From assembly GCA_029263895.1 (NCBI GenBank), contig JARIDO010000035.1, positions 186,001 through 250,000 on the forward strand: DNA of 64,000 nucleotides, given 5' to 3'. The notes beneath the pieces are model-generated. The model worked only from the letters and a program-made list of their open reading frames with translations, was not told the origin of the DNA and ran no database searches. Of the stretch, positions 10,698 through 19,811 are shown in pieces (within the stretch, counting starts at the first letter, position 1; each line of letters opens with the position of its first letter). The position numbers were made by a program, and so were the translations under genes. Source of the DNA: Sporosarcina sp. (GTDB taxonomy: Bacteria; Bacillota; Bacilli; Bacillales_A; Planococcaceae).

Positions 10698-11643
10698 CTT
10701 CCTCGTAAGCTTCAATTATTTTTGCGACTAATGGGTGTCTCACAACGTCACTTTGTTCTAAGTATTGAAAATGTATATCCGCTACATTTTTTAATATCAT
10801 TTCAGATGCAATTAAACCTGATTCTACTCCCTTTGGTAAATCAATTTGGGTTTTGTCACCAGTAATCACCATTTTAGAACCGTAACCAAGACGTGTTAAA
10901 AACATCTTCATTTGAGCCTTAGTAGTGTTTTGAGCTTCATCTAATATAACAAAGGCATCATCAAGTGTGCGCCCACGCATATATGCAAGAGGAGCGATTT
11001 CAATCACACCTCTTTCCATTAATCTGTCAGTTTGTTCTGTTCCCAAAACATCATGTAACGCATCATATAAAGGACGTAAATAGGGATCCACTTTTTCTTT
11101 TAGATCTCCTGGTAAAAAACCTAAGCTTTCACCCGCCTCTACTGCAGGTCTTGTGAGAATAATTCGTTTAGTTGAACCCATTTTCATCGCTTGAACTGCT
11201 AATACAACTGCCAAATAAGTCTTACCAGTACCCGCTGGACCGATGCCGAAAACTAAGTCCTGTGAACGAATCGCTTGCACATACTCGCGTTGACCTATTG
11301 TTTTTGCGCGTATCGCCTTACCTTTTGTATTACGTGTAATCTCTTCATCATACAGTTCTGAAAAATACTCTATAGTGCCGGATTTCACCATTTCAATCGC
11401 TGAAGAAACATCACGTTGGTTAATATTAATACCTTTTCGAATTACAGATAAAAGTTGCTCAAGTAGTATCTTTGCAGACTCACGATCTTTTTCAGAACCT
11501 TTTAAAGATATTGCTTCACCTCTCGTTAAAATAGAAACGTTTAAACTAGCTTCAATAAGCTTCATATTCTGATCGGAAATACCTAAAAGCATTACTGCTT
11601 CATTTGGATTTTCGATATGTAGTTGTAATAATTGATCGTCCAA
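10684..11643 (-). CDS. phoH: PhoH family ATPase
   Basis: Cytoplasmic P-loop ATPase, often linked to RNA metabolism because of its neighbours ybeY and era; its biochemical role is not settled. The 319-residue protein shows Walker A GIGPAGTGKTYLA near residue 133, the family motif RPAVEAGESLGFLPG, and Walker B ILDEAQN, with an N-terminal KH-like segment. It is first of the phoH-pgpH-ybeY set and follows yqfD by five bases. Confidence 0.96.
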   Translation of the reverse strand: MDDQLLQLHIENPNEAVMLLGISDQNMKLIEASLNVSILTRGEAISLKGSEKDRESAKILLEQLLSVIRKGININQRDVSSAIEMVKSGTIEYFSELYDEEITRNTKGKAIRAKTIGQREYVQAIRSQDLVFGIGPAGTGKTYLAVVLAVQAMKMGSTKRIILTRPAVEAGESLGFLPGDLKEKVDPYLRPLYDALHDVLGTEQTDRLMERGVIEIAPLAYMRGRTLDDAFVILDEAQNTTKAQMKMFLTRLGYGSKMVITGDKTQIDLPKGVESGLIASEMILKNVADIHFQYLEQSDVVRHPLVAKIIEAYEEEQSS

Positions 11644-11648
11644 TAGTT

Positions 11649-12752
11649 TCAGTCTCCTTGAGGTATCGGTTTTTTTATAGCGATATTATCATTCAGTTGA
11701 AATAGTATTGTTCCCTCAACTTTATCATTATCGAATGTAACGTGCAAAATTTTCTCTTCAACGATTACTACGTTATCGTTTTTTTCTGAAAGCACTTGTT
11801 CTTTCAAGAGTGGTGCAAGTAGAGTTTCTTCCATACCTGGTTTAATCGTTAAGTTCCTTTTAACTTCATCAATACTTCTATCTAAAGAAAACAGCGACCA
11901 CTTTTTCTTTGGATTGTCTTTTACTACCGACTTGCTTTTTCTATCCAAAGGATTGTGAAATCTAAAACGAACAGTTTCATCACCTTGAGACCTATAGCTA
12001 ATTTTTCGAGGTAAACTAAATGAATACTCAACCCAATAATTCGCATATACAGATCCTTCTGCTCCAACTACTGTTGTCTTATTTCCCTGTTCCAGAATCC
12101 CACTTGCAAGTAATTCACCCTTCCTAACAGTTTGATGAATTCGTCCGACTCGTTCCCCACTTTTTAATTCAAACCGAGTAATAACACCTGCTGTTCTTGC
12201 AACAAGATGTGAAGGCTTACTTCGTTCTTTACCCGCTTCACTTGAAATTGGTGAAAGCATTGGAATAATAGTTAGTTTAGTCCCAACACGTTTAAATCTA
12301 ACCCAAGATAGAGACGGATCATCTAGCATCAATAACTGTCTAATGTCTTTTTCATCGGGAAGTTTTGTTAAAGGAGTAAACGGAACAATAGACGCCGACT
12401 TCAATTTGGAATCGATTCGATCTGTAACTTCTGGCATAGTTGACTCTATTTCAATAGTCCATAGAAATAACGAAGCGCATAATGGAATAACGCAAGCGAT
12501 TAAAAAATAATAAGATGATAGTATTTTAGTTGTACCATTTTTATACTCTACTGAACTAATTTTAACTTGCACATCATAACGTTTACGAATCTTCCTTATC
12601 TGTCTAACGCCTTCCTTATCAGTATAAAATCTAATACAATCTTCAACATTTGAAAGTTGAAAAATTTTTGCTTTTGTAGTTGATAATTTACGAAGGAATG
12701 CTGCCTTATTTCCTTTTCCAGTAATTATAATTTCATAACGTTTACCTATCAT
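11649..12752 (-). CDS. yqfD: Sporulation protein YqfD
   Basis: Mother-cell sporulation protein of the YqfD family, made under sigma-E in B. subtilis and implicated with YqfC in forespore development. The 367-residue protein has a cytoplasmic N-terminal domain (about residues 1-80), one clear membrane helix (YYFLIACVIPLCASLFLWTI, near 82-101) and a long extracytoplasmic domain with a KSGERVGRI stretch. It overlaps yqfC by 11 bases, so the two are coupled, and lies just before phoH. Confidence 0.92.
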   Translation of the reverse strand: MIGKRYEIIITGKGNKAAFLRKLSTTKAKIFQLSNVEDCIRFYTDKEGVRQIRKIRKRYDVQVKISSVEYKNGTTKILSSYYFLIACVIPLCASLFLWTIEIESTMPEVTDRIDSKLKSASIVPFTPLTKLPDEKDIRQLLMLDDPSLSWVRFKRVGTKLTIIPMLSPISSEAGKERSKPSHLVARTAGVITRFELKSGERVGRIHQTVRKGELLASGILEQGNKTTVVGAEGSVYANYWVEYSFSLPRKISYRSQGDETVRFRFHNPLDRKSKSVVKDNPKKKWSLFSLDRSIDEVKRNLTIKPGMEETLLAPLLKEQVLSEKNDNVVIVEEKILHVTFDNDKVEGTILFQLNDNIAIKKPIPQGD

Positions 12753-12999
12753 TCGCGATCTCGTCTTCGTCTGCTAGTAAGATAGATAATGACGTTATTG
12801 AAGAGAAACGTAAAACTGCTACCTCTTCAGATAAAATATCGACTAATAAGTCATTGCCTCGAACGTTAATTACATATTGCATATTTTTTATTGAAGCATA
12901 GTCTGGTCCTAATTTCACCAATGAGTACGGACCGTTAATTTGTACAGAAGAATATTCTTCGATTTGAATAGAAGCACCAGTTGCAAATAATTTTTTCAA
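12742..12999 (-). CDS. yqfC: Sporulation protein YqfC (YabP/YqfC family)
   Basis: Small mother-cell sporulation protein, 85 residues. The family core SVQINGPYSLVKL and VINVRGNDLLVDI is recognisable; the N-terminal lead-in is shorter than I recall for B. subtilis YqfC. It starts at TTG 12999, eight bases after a GGGGG SD-like run. That run is the 3' arm of the terminator hairpin of the upstream operon, and a sigma-E-like CATACGAT lies in the hairpin (see findings). It overlaps yqfD by 11 bases. Confidence 0.87.
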   Translation of the reverse strand: MKKLFATGASIQIEEYSSVQINGPYSLVKLGPDYASIKNMQYVINVRGNDLLVDILSEEVAVLRFSSITSLSILLADEDEIANDR

Positions 13000-13002
13000 T
13001 AG

Positions 13003-13042
13003 AAAAACCCCCTAATCATATCGTATGAAATGAATAGGGGGG
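13003..13042 (-). terminator. Terminator of the nfeD-floA operon; its 3' arm contains the yqfC SD
   Basis: CCCCCTA pairs with TAGGGGG, an inner TCATA/TATGA stem closes on the loop CGA, and TTTTTC follows. It lies immediately after the stop of the 160-residue ORF and ends eight bases before the yqfC start codon. Confidence 0.8.
13020..13027 (-). promoter_or_regulatory. Candidate sigma-E -10 element for yqfCD
   Basis: CATACGAT on the minus strand fits CATANNNT of mother-cell sigma-E promoters. A weak -35 (ATT in GCATT) lies 16 bases upstream. The predicted start is near 13013. Since the element lies inside a palindrome it could be coincidental. Confidence 0.4.
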
Positions 13043-13048
13043 CAATGC

Positions 13049-13531
13049 TTATTGCTTTGACTTTGGTGGACTTAAAATTTCAGAAAACACGATACCCTTA
13101 AGTAGATCGTGTCTATCTTTTGGTAGTAAATTATTCTTCTTACCATCTGATTGAGTTTCGATTCGACCACCATGTGCAGAAAGCCTCCCACGGTGCGCCT
13201 CACGAACGCGAGGAAACCTTGATTGTACAGGTGTCGAAATCTCTTCCTGTACCGATTGAGCAACAACAGGCTTTCTCGCCGCGTGTTGTACTGTGGCTTG
13301 AGGAATCGTTTGTCTACTCGGTGGTTCTGAAGGCACATCTTGAAATTCTTTCTGCAATTCGTCGTACATTTCTTTTGACAACTCTTGTAATTTCTTCACA
13401 GGATTTCCGGGTATTCGACCGTTTGCTGTAAAAGGTTTTGGTTGTCCATTAGCTTGTTCTGGTTTCTTTTTCTTAGCACTAGCTAACGCGCCAATAATAG
13501 CAAAGATGATTAATGGAATATATTGTTCCAT
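13049..13531 (-). CDS. Uncharacterised single-pass membrane protein downstream of floA
   Basis: I do not recognise this 160-residue protein. It has one N-terminal hydrophobic helix (YIPLIIFAIIGALASA, residues 4-19) and then a long, basic, proline- and glutamine-rich tail that is probably disordered and cytoplasmic. A good SD (AAAGGAGATG) precedes ATG 13531. It occupies the place of yqfB in the B. subtilis SigW operon yqeZ-yqfA-yqfB but does not resemble what I recall of YqfB. Position suggests a role with the flotillin FloA; this is inference. Confidence 0.8.
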   Translation of the reverse strand: MEQYIPLIIFAIIGALASAKKKKPEQANGQPKPFTANGRIPGNPVKKLQELSKEMYDELQKEFQDVPSEPPSRQTIPQATVQHAARKPVVAQSVQEEISTPVQSRFPRVREAHRGRLSAHGGRIETQSDGKKNNLLPKDRHDLLKGIVFSEILSPPKSKQ

Positions 13532-13567
13532 TTAACACATCTCCTTTCAAGAAATGCTGTTGAAGCA

Positions 13568-14581
13568 TCAGTCTTGTGTTTCATCTGTTGCGTGGTGATC
13601 TCCGCCGACTTTACTAATGGAATCACGCATTCCTGTATCAGCTTGTATATTTTTGTAGTTCATATAATCCATTACACCAATATTTCCACCGCGAAGCGCT
13701 TCGGCCATTGCTAGTGGAACTTCAGCTTCAGCACTCACAACTTTAGCACGCATTTCTTCAACTTTAGCTTTCATTTCTTGTTCGCTTGCGACAGCCATTG
13801 CGCGACGCTCTTCTGCTTTTGCTTGCGCAATATTTTTATCAGCCATTGCTTGCTCAGTTTGTAATTCTGCGCCGATATTTTTACCGATATCAACATCCGC
13901 GATATCAATAGATAGTATTTCAAAGGCAGTACCAGAATCTAATCCTTTTGCTAGAACTGTTTGTGAAATCATATCTGGATTTTCTAATACTTTCGCATGA
14001 TCAATAGACGAACCAATTGTCGAGATAATTCCTTCACCTACACGCGCAACAATTGTTTCTTCACCAGCACCACCAACTAAACGATCAATGTTGGCACGAA
14101 CTGTAATACGTGCTTTTGCTTTCACTTCGATACCATTCATCGCGACACCCGCAATGAATGGTGTTTCGATTACTTTTGGATTAACAGACATCTGTACTGC
14201 CTCTAATACTTCACGACCAGCAAGGTCAATCGCTGCGCCACGTTCGAATGTAAGTTCAATGTTTGCGCGATGAGCTGCAATAAGTGCATTGACAACTCTG
14301 TCTACGTTACCGCCAGCTAGATAATGACTCTCCAACTGATTAATGCCGATATCAAGTCCAGCTTTGTGTGCCTTAATTAAAGGATTCACAACCCGACTTG
14401 GGATAACACGACGAAGTCGCATTCCAATTAAAGTGAAAATACTTACGCGAACCCCTGCAGCCATTGCAGATATCCAAAGTGTAACTGGAACGAGTGTGAA
14501 AAATAAAGATAAAATGATAATCGCTAAAAATACAAGCACGATTATCCCGATTGTTCCTCCTGCGCCAATTAATGCATTCAT
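13568..14581 (-). CDS. floA: Flotillin-like protein FloA
   Basis: Membrane-microdomain scaffold of the SPFH/prohibitin type that organises functional membrane regions. The 337-residue protein has an N-terminal hydrophobic anchor (about residues 5-45), the SPFH domain, and a helical Glu/Ala-rich segment near residues 235-295 ([17 protein letters not shown]). The start ATGA overlaps the nfeD stop by four bases, so the two proteins are translationally coupled. The operon has a SigW-type promoter. Confidence 0.96.
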   Translation of the reverse strand: MNALIGAGGTIGIIVLVFLAIIILSLFFTLVPVTLWISAMAAGVRVSIFTLIGMRLRRVIPSRVVNPLIKAHKAGLDIGINQLESHYLAGGNVDRVVNALIAAHRANIELTFERGAAIDLAGREVLEAVQMSVNPKVIETPFIAGVAMNGIEVKAKARITVRANIDRLVGGAGEETIVARVGEGIISTIGSSIDHAKVLENPDMISQTVLAKGLDSGTAFEILSIDIADVDIGKNIGAELQTEQAMADKNIAQAKAEERRAMAVASEQEMKAKVEEMRAKVVSAEAEVPLAMAEALRGGNIGVMDYMNYKNIQADTGMRDSISKVGGDHHATDETQD

Positions 14582-15918
14582 GAATGATTTTCCCCTTTCT
14601 CTACTGATTCCCTTACTACAATACGGGAACCTTCAACCTTAACTATTGTAACATCTTTTCCACGGTCAATGTATATTCCTTCAGAAACGACATCTATCCG
14701 TTCACCGTCTAACTCAATCGCACCTGCAGGTCTTAGAGGTGTTGAAGTTTTTGCAGTTCTTCCTAATAATTCTATACGATTTACATTAGACACATAGCCA
14801 CTATCCGTATCTGTTGCGTCCAATAACACCATCTTATTCAGTAAATATAATTTCTTACCGAAAAACTTCATAATGATCACCATCCCAATAATTGCTATGC
14901 CAATCGCGATAAGTACTGAAACAGCCATGTACAAAGGATTAGCACCGGCCATAATGATGCTACCTATTACTGCAAGTGAACCAATAACTCCCGCAATACC
15001 TCCTGGCAAGAAAAATTCTGCAACAATAAAACTTATTCCTAAAATGAAAAGAATAATCGTTTCGTATCCTGCTAGACCCGCTAACAAATGACCATAGAAA
15101 AAGAGCATTAACGCAGAAAGACCCATTGTTCCAGGTACACCAAAGCCAGGTGAATATAGCTCCAGTACTAAACCTAATCCCGCTACTGATAGTAAAATCG
15201 GTACAACGATCGGATTAGTAATGAAGCGTGTAACTTTTTCAGTAATAGTTTCATTCGTCACTACGATTTCAGCATTTGAAAATCCGCTCTTATCTAATAC
15301 TTCTTCAAAAGATTTCACTGTACCTTCGCTATAATTCACACTGAATGCTTCATCTGCGGTTAAGGTTAATAAGTCACCTTTGCTAGCTCTATAGTCAGGT
15401 AAATCTATGTTGGGATCAGCCATCGCTAGAGCATATTGAGGATTTCTGCCTGAAGACTTAGCTGCATTCATCATGGCAGCTTTCCATACACTATGAGCTT
15501 TAGCATCCGCAGCATTTCCGTTACTATCAATTACTTGCGATGCGCCAATAGAACCTTTTGGTGACATGTAAATTTCATCAGCATAAAGTGCAATAAAAGC
15601 GCCTGCTGATAATGCATTATCATGAATATAGGCAATAACTTTCATGTTCTTTTTAGTGTCTTCCATCAATCTTGCAATATCATCGGCAACATTTGTAAAA
15701 CCGCCTGGTGTATTCATATCAAGGACAACTGCTTTAGCACCAGCATTTTCAGCTTCTTTAAAAGAACGATTTAAAAAAGCGTACAGTCCTTTTTCCACTT
15801 CTTTAGTTAAAGGAACCTTATAAACAACATCGTTGGCAGCCTTTGTTTCTATGAATGGAGTTAGAACCAACATGAATAGAATGAGCAATAAAAAAGTTCT
15901 TCCGATTATTTTAGGCAT
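14578..15918 (-). CDS. yqeZ: NfeD-family membrane serine protease (long form)
   Basis: The 446-residue protein has a signal or anchor helix at residues 8-24, a ClpP-like serine protease domain (TPGGF oxyanion region and [12 protein letters not shown] with the likely nucleophile Ser), four to five membrane helices from about residue 235 to 350, and a C-terminal NfeD OB-fold domain ([18 protein letters not shown]). Long NfeD proteins pair with stomatin/flotillin partners, as here with floA. It is first in the operon behind a SigW-like promoter at 15961-15986. Confidence 0.93.
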   Translation of the reverse strand: MPKIIGRTFLLLILFMLVLTPFIETKAANDVVYKVPLTKEVEKGLYAFLNRSFKEAENAGAKAVVLDMNTPGGFTNVADDIARLMEDTKKNMKVIAYIHDNALSAGAFIALYADEIYMSPKGSIGASQVIDSNGNAADAKAHSVWKAAMMNAAKSSGRNPQYALAMADPNIDLPDYRASKGDLLTLTADEAFSVNYSEGTVKSFEEVLDKSGFSNAEIVVTNETITEKVTRFITNPIVVPILLSVAGLGLVLELYSPGFGVPGTMGLSALMLFFYGHLLAGLAGYETIILFILGISFIVAEFFLPGGIAGVIGSLAVIGSIIMAGANPLYMAVSVLIAIGIAIIGMVIIMKFFGKKLYLLNKMVLLDATDTDSGYVSNVNRIELLGRTAKTSTPLRPAGAIELDGERIDVVSEGIYIDRGKDVTIVKVEGSRIVVRESVEKGENHS

Positions 15919-15960
15919 TTATATTTCACCTCTCTTTATACAATCAATTATATCTCTTTA

Positions 15961-15986
15961 TACGTACAAATAGCTCGGAAGTTTCA
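15961..15986 (-). promoter_or_regulatory. SigW-type ECF promoter of nfeD-floA
   Basis: The minus strand reads TGAAAC, 16 bases, CGTA, which is exactly the sigma-W consensus of B. subtilis. It is 43 bases before the nfeD start. The homologous B. subtilis operon belongs to the SigW cell-envelope-stress regulon. Confidence 0.8.
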
Positions 15987-16020
15987 TTTTCCTTTAAATT
16001 ATTTTGTAGTTTTAAAACAA

Positions 16021-16058
16021 ATAGACCGAAAAACCCAATTCAGGATTTTTCGGTCTAT
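16021..16058 (-). terminator. Terminator after rpsU
   Basis: ATAGACCGAAAAA pairs with TTTTTCGGTCTAT around a 12-13 base loop, followed by TTTGTTTT on the minus strand. It separates rpsU from the SigW-driven nfeD operon. Confidence 0.8.
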
Positions 16059-16104
16059 CAAAATTTCGATTGACTGTAATTTTCGAATTCGTAGCTACTA
16101 AAAA

Positions 16105-16278
16105 TTAGAATTTACGTTTTCTTGCAGCTTCAGACTTCTTCTTACGCTTAACGCTTGGCTTATCATAAAACTCGCGCTTTCTTACCTCTTGTATTGTCCC
16201 ACTTTTGGATACAGTACGTTTGAAGCGGCGAAGAGCATCTTCAAGCGATTCGTTTTTACGAACAACAGTTTTCGACAT
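16105..16278 (-). CDS. rpsU: 30S ribosomal protein S21
   Basis: Small basic ribosomal protein of the 30S platform, 57 residues, ending in the typical [14 protein letters not shown] tail. The ORF track begins nine codons upstream; the SD GGAGGGAGGG nine bases before ATG 16278 identifies [20 protein letters not shown] as the N-terminus. yqeY, which follows rpsU in B. subtilis and many Firmicutes, is missing: the next gene is nfeD after a terminator. Confidence 0.97.
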   Translation of the reverse strand: MSKTVVRKNESLEDALRRFKRTVSKSGTIQEVRKREFYDKPSVKRKKKSEAARKRKF

Positions 16279-16382
16279 ATCTCTTGTCCCTCCCTCCAAA
16301 CACACTTAGGAACACGACCAAGTGCCATGTACTCAAAAATTATACCTCATAAATTCAAAGAGGTCAATATAAAACTTTCAAA

Positions 16383-17054
16383 TTAATAATCTGAATCAGA
16401 TTCTAAACCTTGCATAATTTGCACTCCAGAACTAGCACCTATACGTGTAGCCCCAGCATCCATTAATTGTTTCATATCTTCGAAACTTCTAACGCCGCCA
16501 GAAGCTTTAACACCCTTTTCAGGTCCTACAACCGCTCGCATTAACTTGATATCTTCAACAGTTGCACCACCCGTTGAGAAACCGGTAGATGTTTTAACAA
16601 AATCGGCACCTGCTAGCACTGCTAGTTCACAAGCATGTCTTTTTTCAATATCTGTTAATAGTGATGTTTCAATAATAACTTTTACAATTGCTCTTCCAGC
16701 AGCAGCTTTTACAACTGCTACAATGTCATTTTGAACTATTTTGTCATCACCATCTCGTAACGCACCAATATTAATGACCATATCAATTTCTGTTGCACCA
16801 TTGATAATCGCATTGTCAGTTTCAAACGCTTTCACATCTGAAGTAGTTGCACCAAGAGGAAATCCAATAACCGTACAAACTTTTACCGGAGAACCTTGTA
16901 ATTGTTGTGCCGCAGTTTTAACCCATGTCGGATTTATACAAACAGAAGCAAAACTATATTTACGCGCCTCTTCACAAAGTGTAATTACTTGTTGTTTTGT
17001 CGCATCAGCTTTTAATAAAGTATGGTCAATCGCATTCGCAAATTTTGTATTCAA
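16383..17054 (-). CDS. deoC: Deoxyribose-phosphate aldolase
   Basis: Cleaves 2-deoxyribose 5-phosphate to acetaldehyde and glyceraldehyde 3-phosphate in deoxynucleoside catabolism. The 223-residue TIM barrel shows [19 protein letters not shown] and the Schiff-base lysine in FVKTSTGF. It starts at TTG 17054 with AGGGAGG eight bases upstream. It stands alone after the mtaB terminator, at a position where B. subtilis has yqeW, so it appears to have its own promoter; a CcpA-type site may lie upstream. Confidence 0.96.
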   Translation of the reverse strand: MNTKFANAIDHTLLKADATKQQVITLCEEARKYSFASVCINPTWVKTAAQQLQGSPVKVCTVIGFPLGATTSDVKAFETDNAIINGATEIDMVINIGALRDGDDKIVQNDIVAVVKAAAGRAIVKVIIETSLLTDIEKRHACELAVLAGADFVKTSTGFSTGGATVEDIKLMRAVVGPEKGVKASGGVRSFEDMKQLMDAGATRIGASSGVQIMQGLESDSDY

Positions 17055-17098
17055 ATCAATTGCCTCCCTATAGATGTACGTACTTCTATCATCATATC

Positions 17099-17112
17099 AA
17101 TAAGCGCTTGCT
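17099..17112 (-). promoter_or_regulatory. Possible catabolite-responsive element (cre) upstream of deoC
   Basis: AATAAGCGCTTGCT resembles the palindromic CcpA operator TGAAAGCGCTTTCA around the AAGCGCTT core, with mismatches mainly at the ends. Its place 45 bases before a catabolic gene makes it plausible, but promoter elements were not fixed. Confidence 0.35.
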
Positions 17113-17120
17113 TTAGCACG

Positions 17121-17157
17121 AAAAACTTTTCCATCTAACAATTAGATGGAAAAGTTT
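17121..17157 (-). terminator. Terminator after mtaB
   Basis: AAACTTTTCCATCTA pairs with TAGATGGAAAAGTTT around a five-base loop, and the minus strand continues with a T run. It starts four bases after the mtaB stop. Confidence 0.92.
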
Positions 17158-17160
17158 CAT

Positions 17161-18519
17161 TTATACGCTTAATTCTTGTTCTTCTATAATGCGAACAAAC
17201 TGGGCTTCGTTGTATGGGTAACCCGCCTTCGTAATTTTAACACGCACTAATTTACCTACCATTGACTCGTCTGCTGGAAAAACAACTTTTAAATAATTGT
17301 CTGTGTAACCTTCATAGAGATCACCACTTAAATCCAATTTATATTTTTCTTCCGGAATGACTTCTAGTACTTCATTTTCGAAATTTGAAGCGTATTGTTT
17401 AGCAAGTTGATTGTTCAATTCGATTAAACGGTGTACGCGTTCGTTTTTAATGTCCTCATCAATTTGGTCTTCCATTCTAGCAGCGGGTGTTCCTGTCCGC
17501 TTGGAATAAGGGAAAACATGTAATTCAGAAAATCCATGATCTTTAATAAAGTTATATGTTTCCATAAACTCTTCTTCTGTCTCGCCAGGGAAGCCAACAA
17601 TCACATCAGATGTAATTGCAAGTTGCGGTAGCGCTTCACGTAACCGCGTTAACCGTTCTGCAAAAAATTCCATCGTGTATTTTCGTCGCATTCTCTTTAA
17701 AACAGTATTTGAACCTGATTGAATCGGAATATGTAAATGCCGAACAATTGTTGATGATTCGTTCAAAACATCAATAACCTCATCAGTGAGTTGACTAGCT
17801 TCAATGGAACTAATGCGCAAGCGTTTAAGACCTATCACTTTTGTTTCTAAATCCCTTAATAAACGAGCCAAATTATAGTCTTTTAAATCTTCTCCATAAC
17901 CGCCTGTATGAATACCCGTGAGTACAATTTCTAAGTATCCTGCGTCTACTAATTGTTGTGCTTGACGTATTACTTCTTCTGGATCACGAGAACGCATAAG
18001 GCCTCTAGCCCACGGAATGATACAAAATGTACAAAAGTTATTGCAGCCTTCTTGGATTTTTAAAGATGCACGTGTTCGGTCAGTGAAAGCAGGTACATCA
18101 AGTTCTTCATATACTCTATTTTTCATAATATTACGAACGGCATTGATTGGTTGACGTTCAGCACGAAACTCTTCTATTAGCCCAAGTAACTTTGTTCTGT
18201 CCTGTGTACCAACGACAATATCTACACCAGGAATAGCCATAATTTCCGCTGGTGAAGTTTGCGCATAACAGCCTGTGACACAGACAACCGCATCAGGATT
18301 TTTACGAATCGCACGGCGGATAACTTGCCTGCTTTTCTTATCTCCCGTATTCGTAACCGTACACGTATTGATCACATACACATCGGCGTTCTTTTCATAT
18401 TCTTCACGAACATACCCAGCGTCTTTAAACAACTGCCAAATAGCTTCTGTTTCATAATGATTTACTTTACAACCTAGCGTATGGAAAGCTACGGTTTTCG
18501 TAAGCTCGTTGTTCCCCAT
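17161..18519 (-). CDS. mtaB: tRNA (t6A37 C2)-methylthiotransferase MtaB
   Basis: Radical SAM enzyme that converts t6A37 to ms2t6A37 in tRNAs reading ANN codons. The 452-residue protein has the N-terminal UPF0004 domain with cluster cysteines (GCKVNHYE, NTCTVT, GCYAQ), the radical SAM motif CNNFCTFC near residue 154, and a C-terminal TRAM domain (LYEGYTDNYLKVVF). In B. subtilis (yqeV) it is followed upstream by yqeU/rsmE; here about 1.9 kb of extra DNA separates them. Confidence 0.95.
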   Translation of the reverse strand: MGNNELTKTVAFHTLGCKVNHYETEAIWQLFKDAGYVREEYEKNADVYVINTCTVTNTGDKKSRQVIRRAIRKNPDAVVCVTGCYAQTSPAEIMAIPGVDIVVGTQDRTKLLGLIEEFRAERQPINAVRNIMKNRVYEELDVPAFTDRTRASLKIQEGCNNFCTFCIIPWARGLMRSRDPEEVIRQAQQLVDAGYLEIVLTGIHTGGYGEDLKDYNLARLLRDLETKVIGLKRLRISSIEASQLTDEVIDVLNESSTIVRHLHIPIQSGSNTVLKRMRRKYTMEFFAERLTRLREALPQLAITSDVIVGFPGETEEEFMETYNFIKDHGFSELHVFPYSKRTGTPAARMEDQIDEDIKNERVHRLIELNNQLAKQYASNFENEVLEVIPEEKYKLDLSGDLYEGYTDNYLKVVFPADESMVGKLVRVKITKAGYPYNEAQFVRIIEEQELSV

Positions 18520-19307
18520 ATTTATTTTTCATCCTTTCATTAAACTCAATAAAAACAAGACTTATCCTATAATATCACAATCATGCTTAATGGGCATAAC
18601 TAACCTTACTAGAAAGAAAAAAAGGTCTTGAAGCTTCCATAAAGGACTGCTTGTTGGTCGCTATTATATGACAGTTAAACCTTATTAAAAAATTACAAAG
18701 AAATTAACGTAAAGATTCCATTTATAGAGGAAAAAAGATGAGTTCCAATATATTTATTATTTCACTTCATTAATGAAATTATTAAACCAATTGAAATTTT
18801 CCTTTCGCAAGCACTCTTTTTTTCTTTCACTAGCAATTTCATTATGTCAATTTGATTCTTCACATTTTATATGTACTAGTCAATCGCGAAAATCCTTAAC
18901 TGTTTTTGCTGATTCTTATAGTAAAATCAAGCACACTATCAAATAACTAATCAATATCACAATCTTAATATCCCTTAATTCAGGAGTAACTTGACTAAAA
19001 CTCAAACAGAAGTGAGAATCAGGATGCAATTAAGCAGTCTGCCCTTCTCTTTTTTCTATTTTATAGTTAAGAACACCTAAAGAAAAAGTATTAAAACGAT
19101 TATGGGTGCTTCGATAGTTTATTGGACACGTCTTAGTTAAACTATTATATTAAAAGCTGGGGTTTCTCAAGTTCTCGTCTGTTTATAATACGGTTATTCG
19201 TGACGATTATATCACAGTGGTCATTTGCTTGAACTAATAAATTAAATGTAGATTAGTAATTGTTGAATAATTTTATAAAGTCATTTATAAAAGAGGAGGT
19301 TTATTCA
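18520..19307. other. AT-rich intergenic region with no recognised gene
   Basis: No ORF above 60 codons and no convincing reading frame with an SD is visible on either strand. The part next to mtaB must hold its minus-strand promoter (AT-rich, with TGATATTAT at about 18568). I saw no tRNA, terminal inverted repeats or transposase fragment that I could name. The sequence is richer in A/T than its coding neighbours and may be decayed DNA. Confidence 0.5.
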
Positions 19308-19811
19308 ATGGAGGACGATGAGCTTATATTAAGGTATAGACGTCAAAAGAAAAATTTTAATATCCTACTTATTTTTTTCGGTTTGATAGTATTTTTAAAT
19401 TTAATAATTTTACCAGTTTCCATTTTTATTGGAGGAATGGCTACAGACTCCCCTGGTAGTGGGTTTCGAGAATTTGTAATTGGATTTTCATTTGTACAGA
19501 TATTGCCGCTAGTTATGTTCTTAGTAATAACTTCGATAATCATTGTTTTTTTAAGAAGAGTAAAAAGATTGGATTTCATGAAGAGTTTTTTTAAATTAAT
19601 GATTGTGTTGAATATAATTATTATGCCAGTTTCTATTTACATTGGAATAAATGCGATGCATTTTCATGATGGTCAACCTCTTGGATTTATATATGGCTTT
19701 TTATTTATACAGACAATACCTCTGCTTATAACCTTAATAGGAATACTAGGATTCAAAGCTTTAATTAACAGAGGAAAAGTTGAGGAACAAATCATTAAAA
19801 ATGACAAATAA
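19308..19811 (+). CDS. Orphan four-helix membrane protein with internal duplication
   Basis: I do not recognise this 167-residue protein. The ORF track starts at 19260, but AAGAGGAGG eight bases before ATG 19308 gives MEDDELILRYRRQKKNF. It has four strongly hydrophobic helices arranged as two similar halves: IILPVSIFIG with FSFVQILPLV in the first, and IIMPVSIYIG with FLFIQTIPLL in the second, each with a short polar loop. The N-terminus and the linker RRVKRLD are basic, so both probably face the cytoplasm. It stands alone on the plus strand between minus-strand housekeeping genes, with no operon partner to hint at function. Confidence 0.75.
   Translation: MEDDELILRYRRQKKNFNILLIFFGLIVFLNLIILPVSIFIGGMATDSPGSGFREFVIGFSFVQILPLVMFLVITSIIIVFLRRVKRLDFMKSFFKLMIVLNIIIMPVSIYIGINAMHFHDGQPLGFIYGFLFIQTIPLLITLIGILGFKALINRGKVEEQIIKNDK

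Noticed and set aside
13072-13431. ORFs of 88 (minus) and 103 (plus) codons overlapping the 160-residue protein downstream of floA
   Set aside because: The 160-residue frame has a proper SD, a membrane helix and fits the operon; the others have neither.
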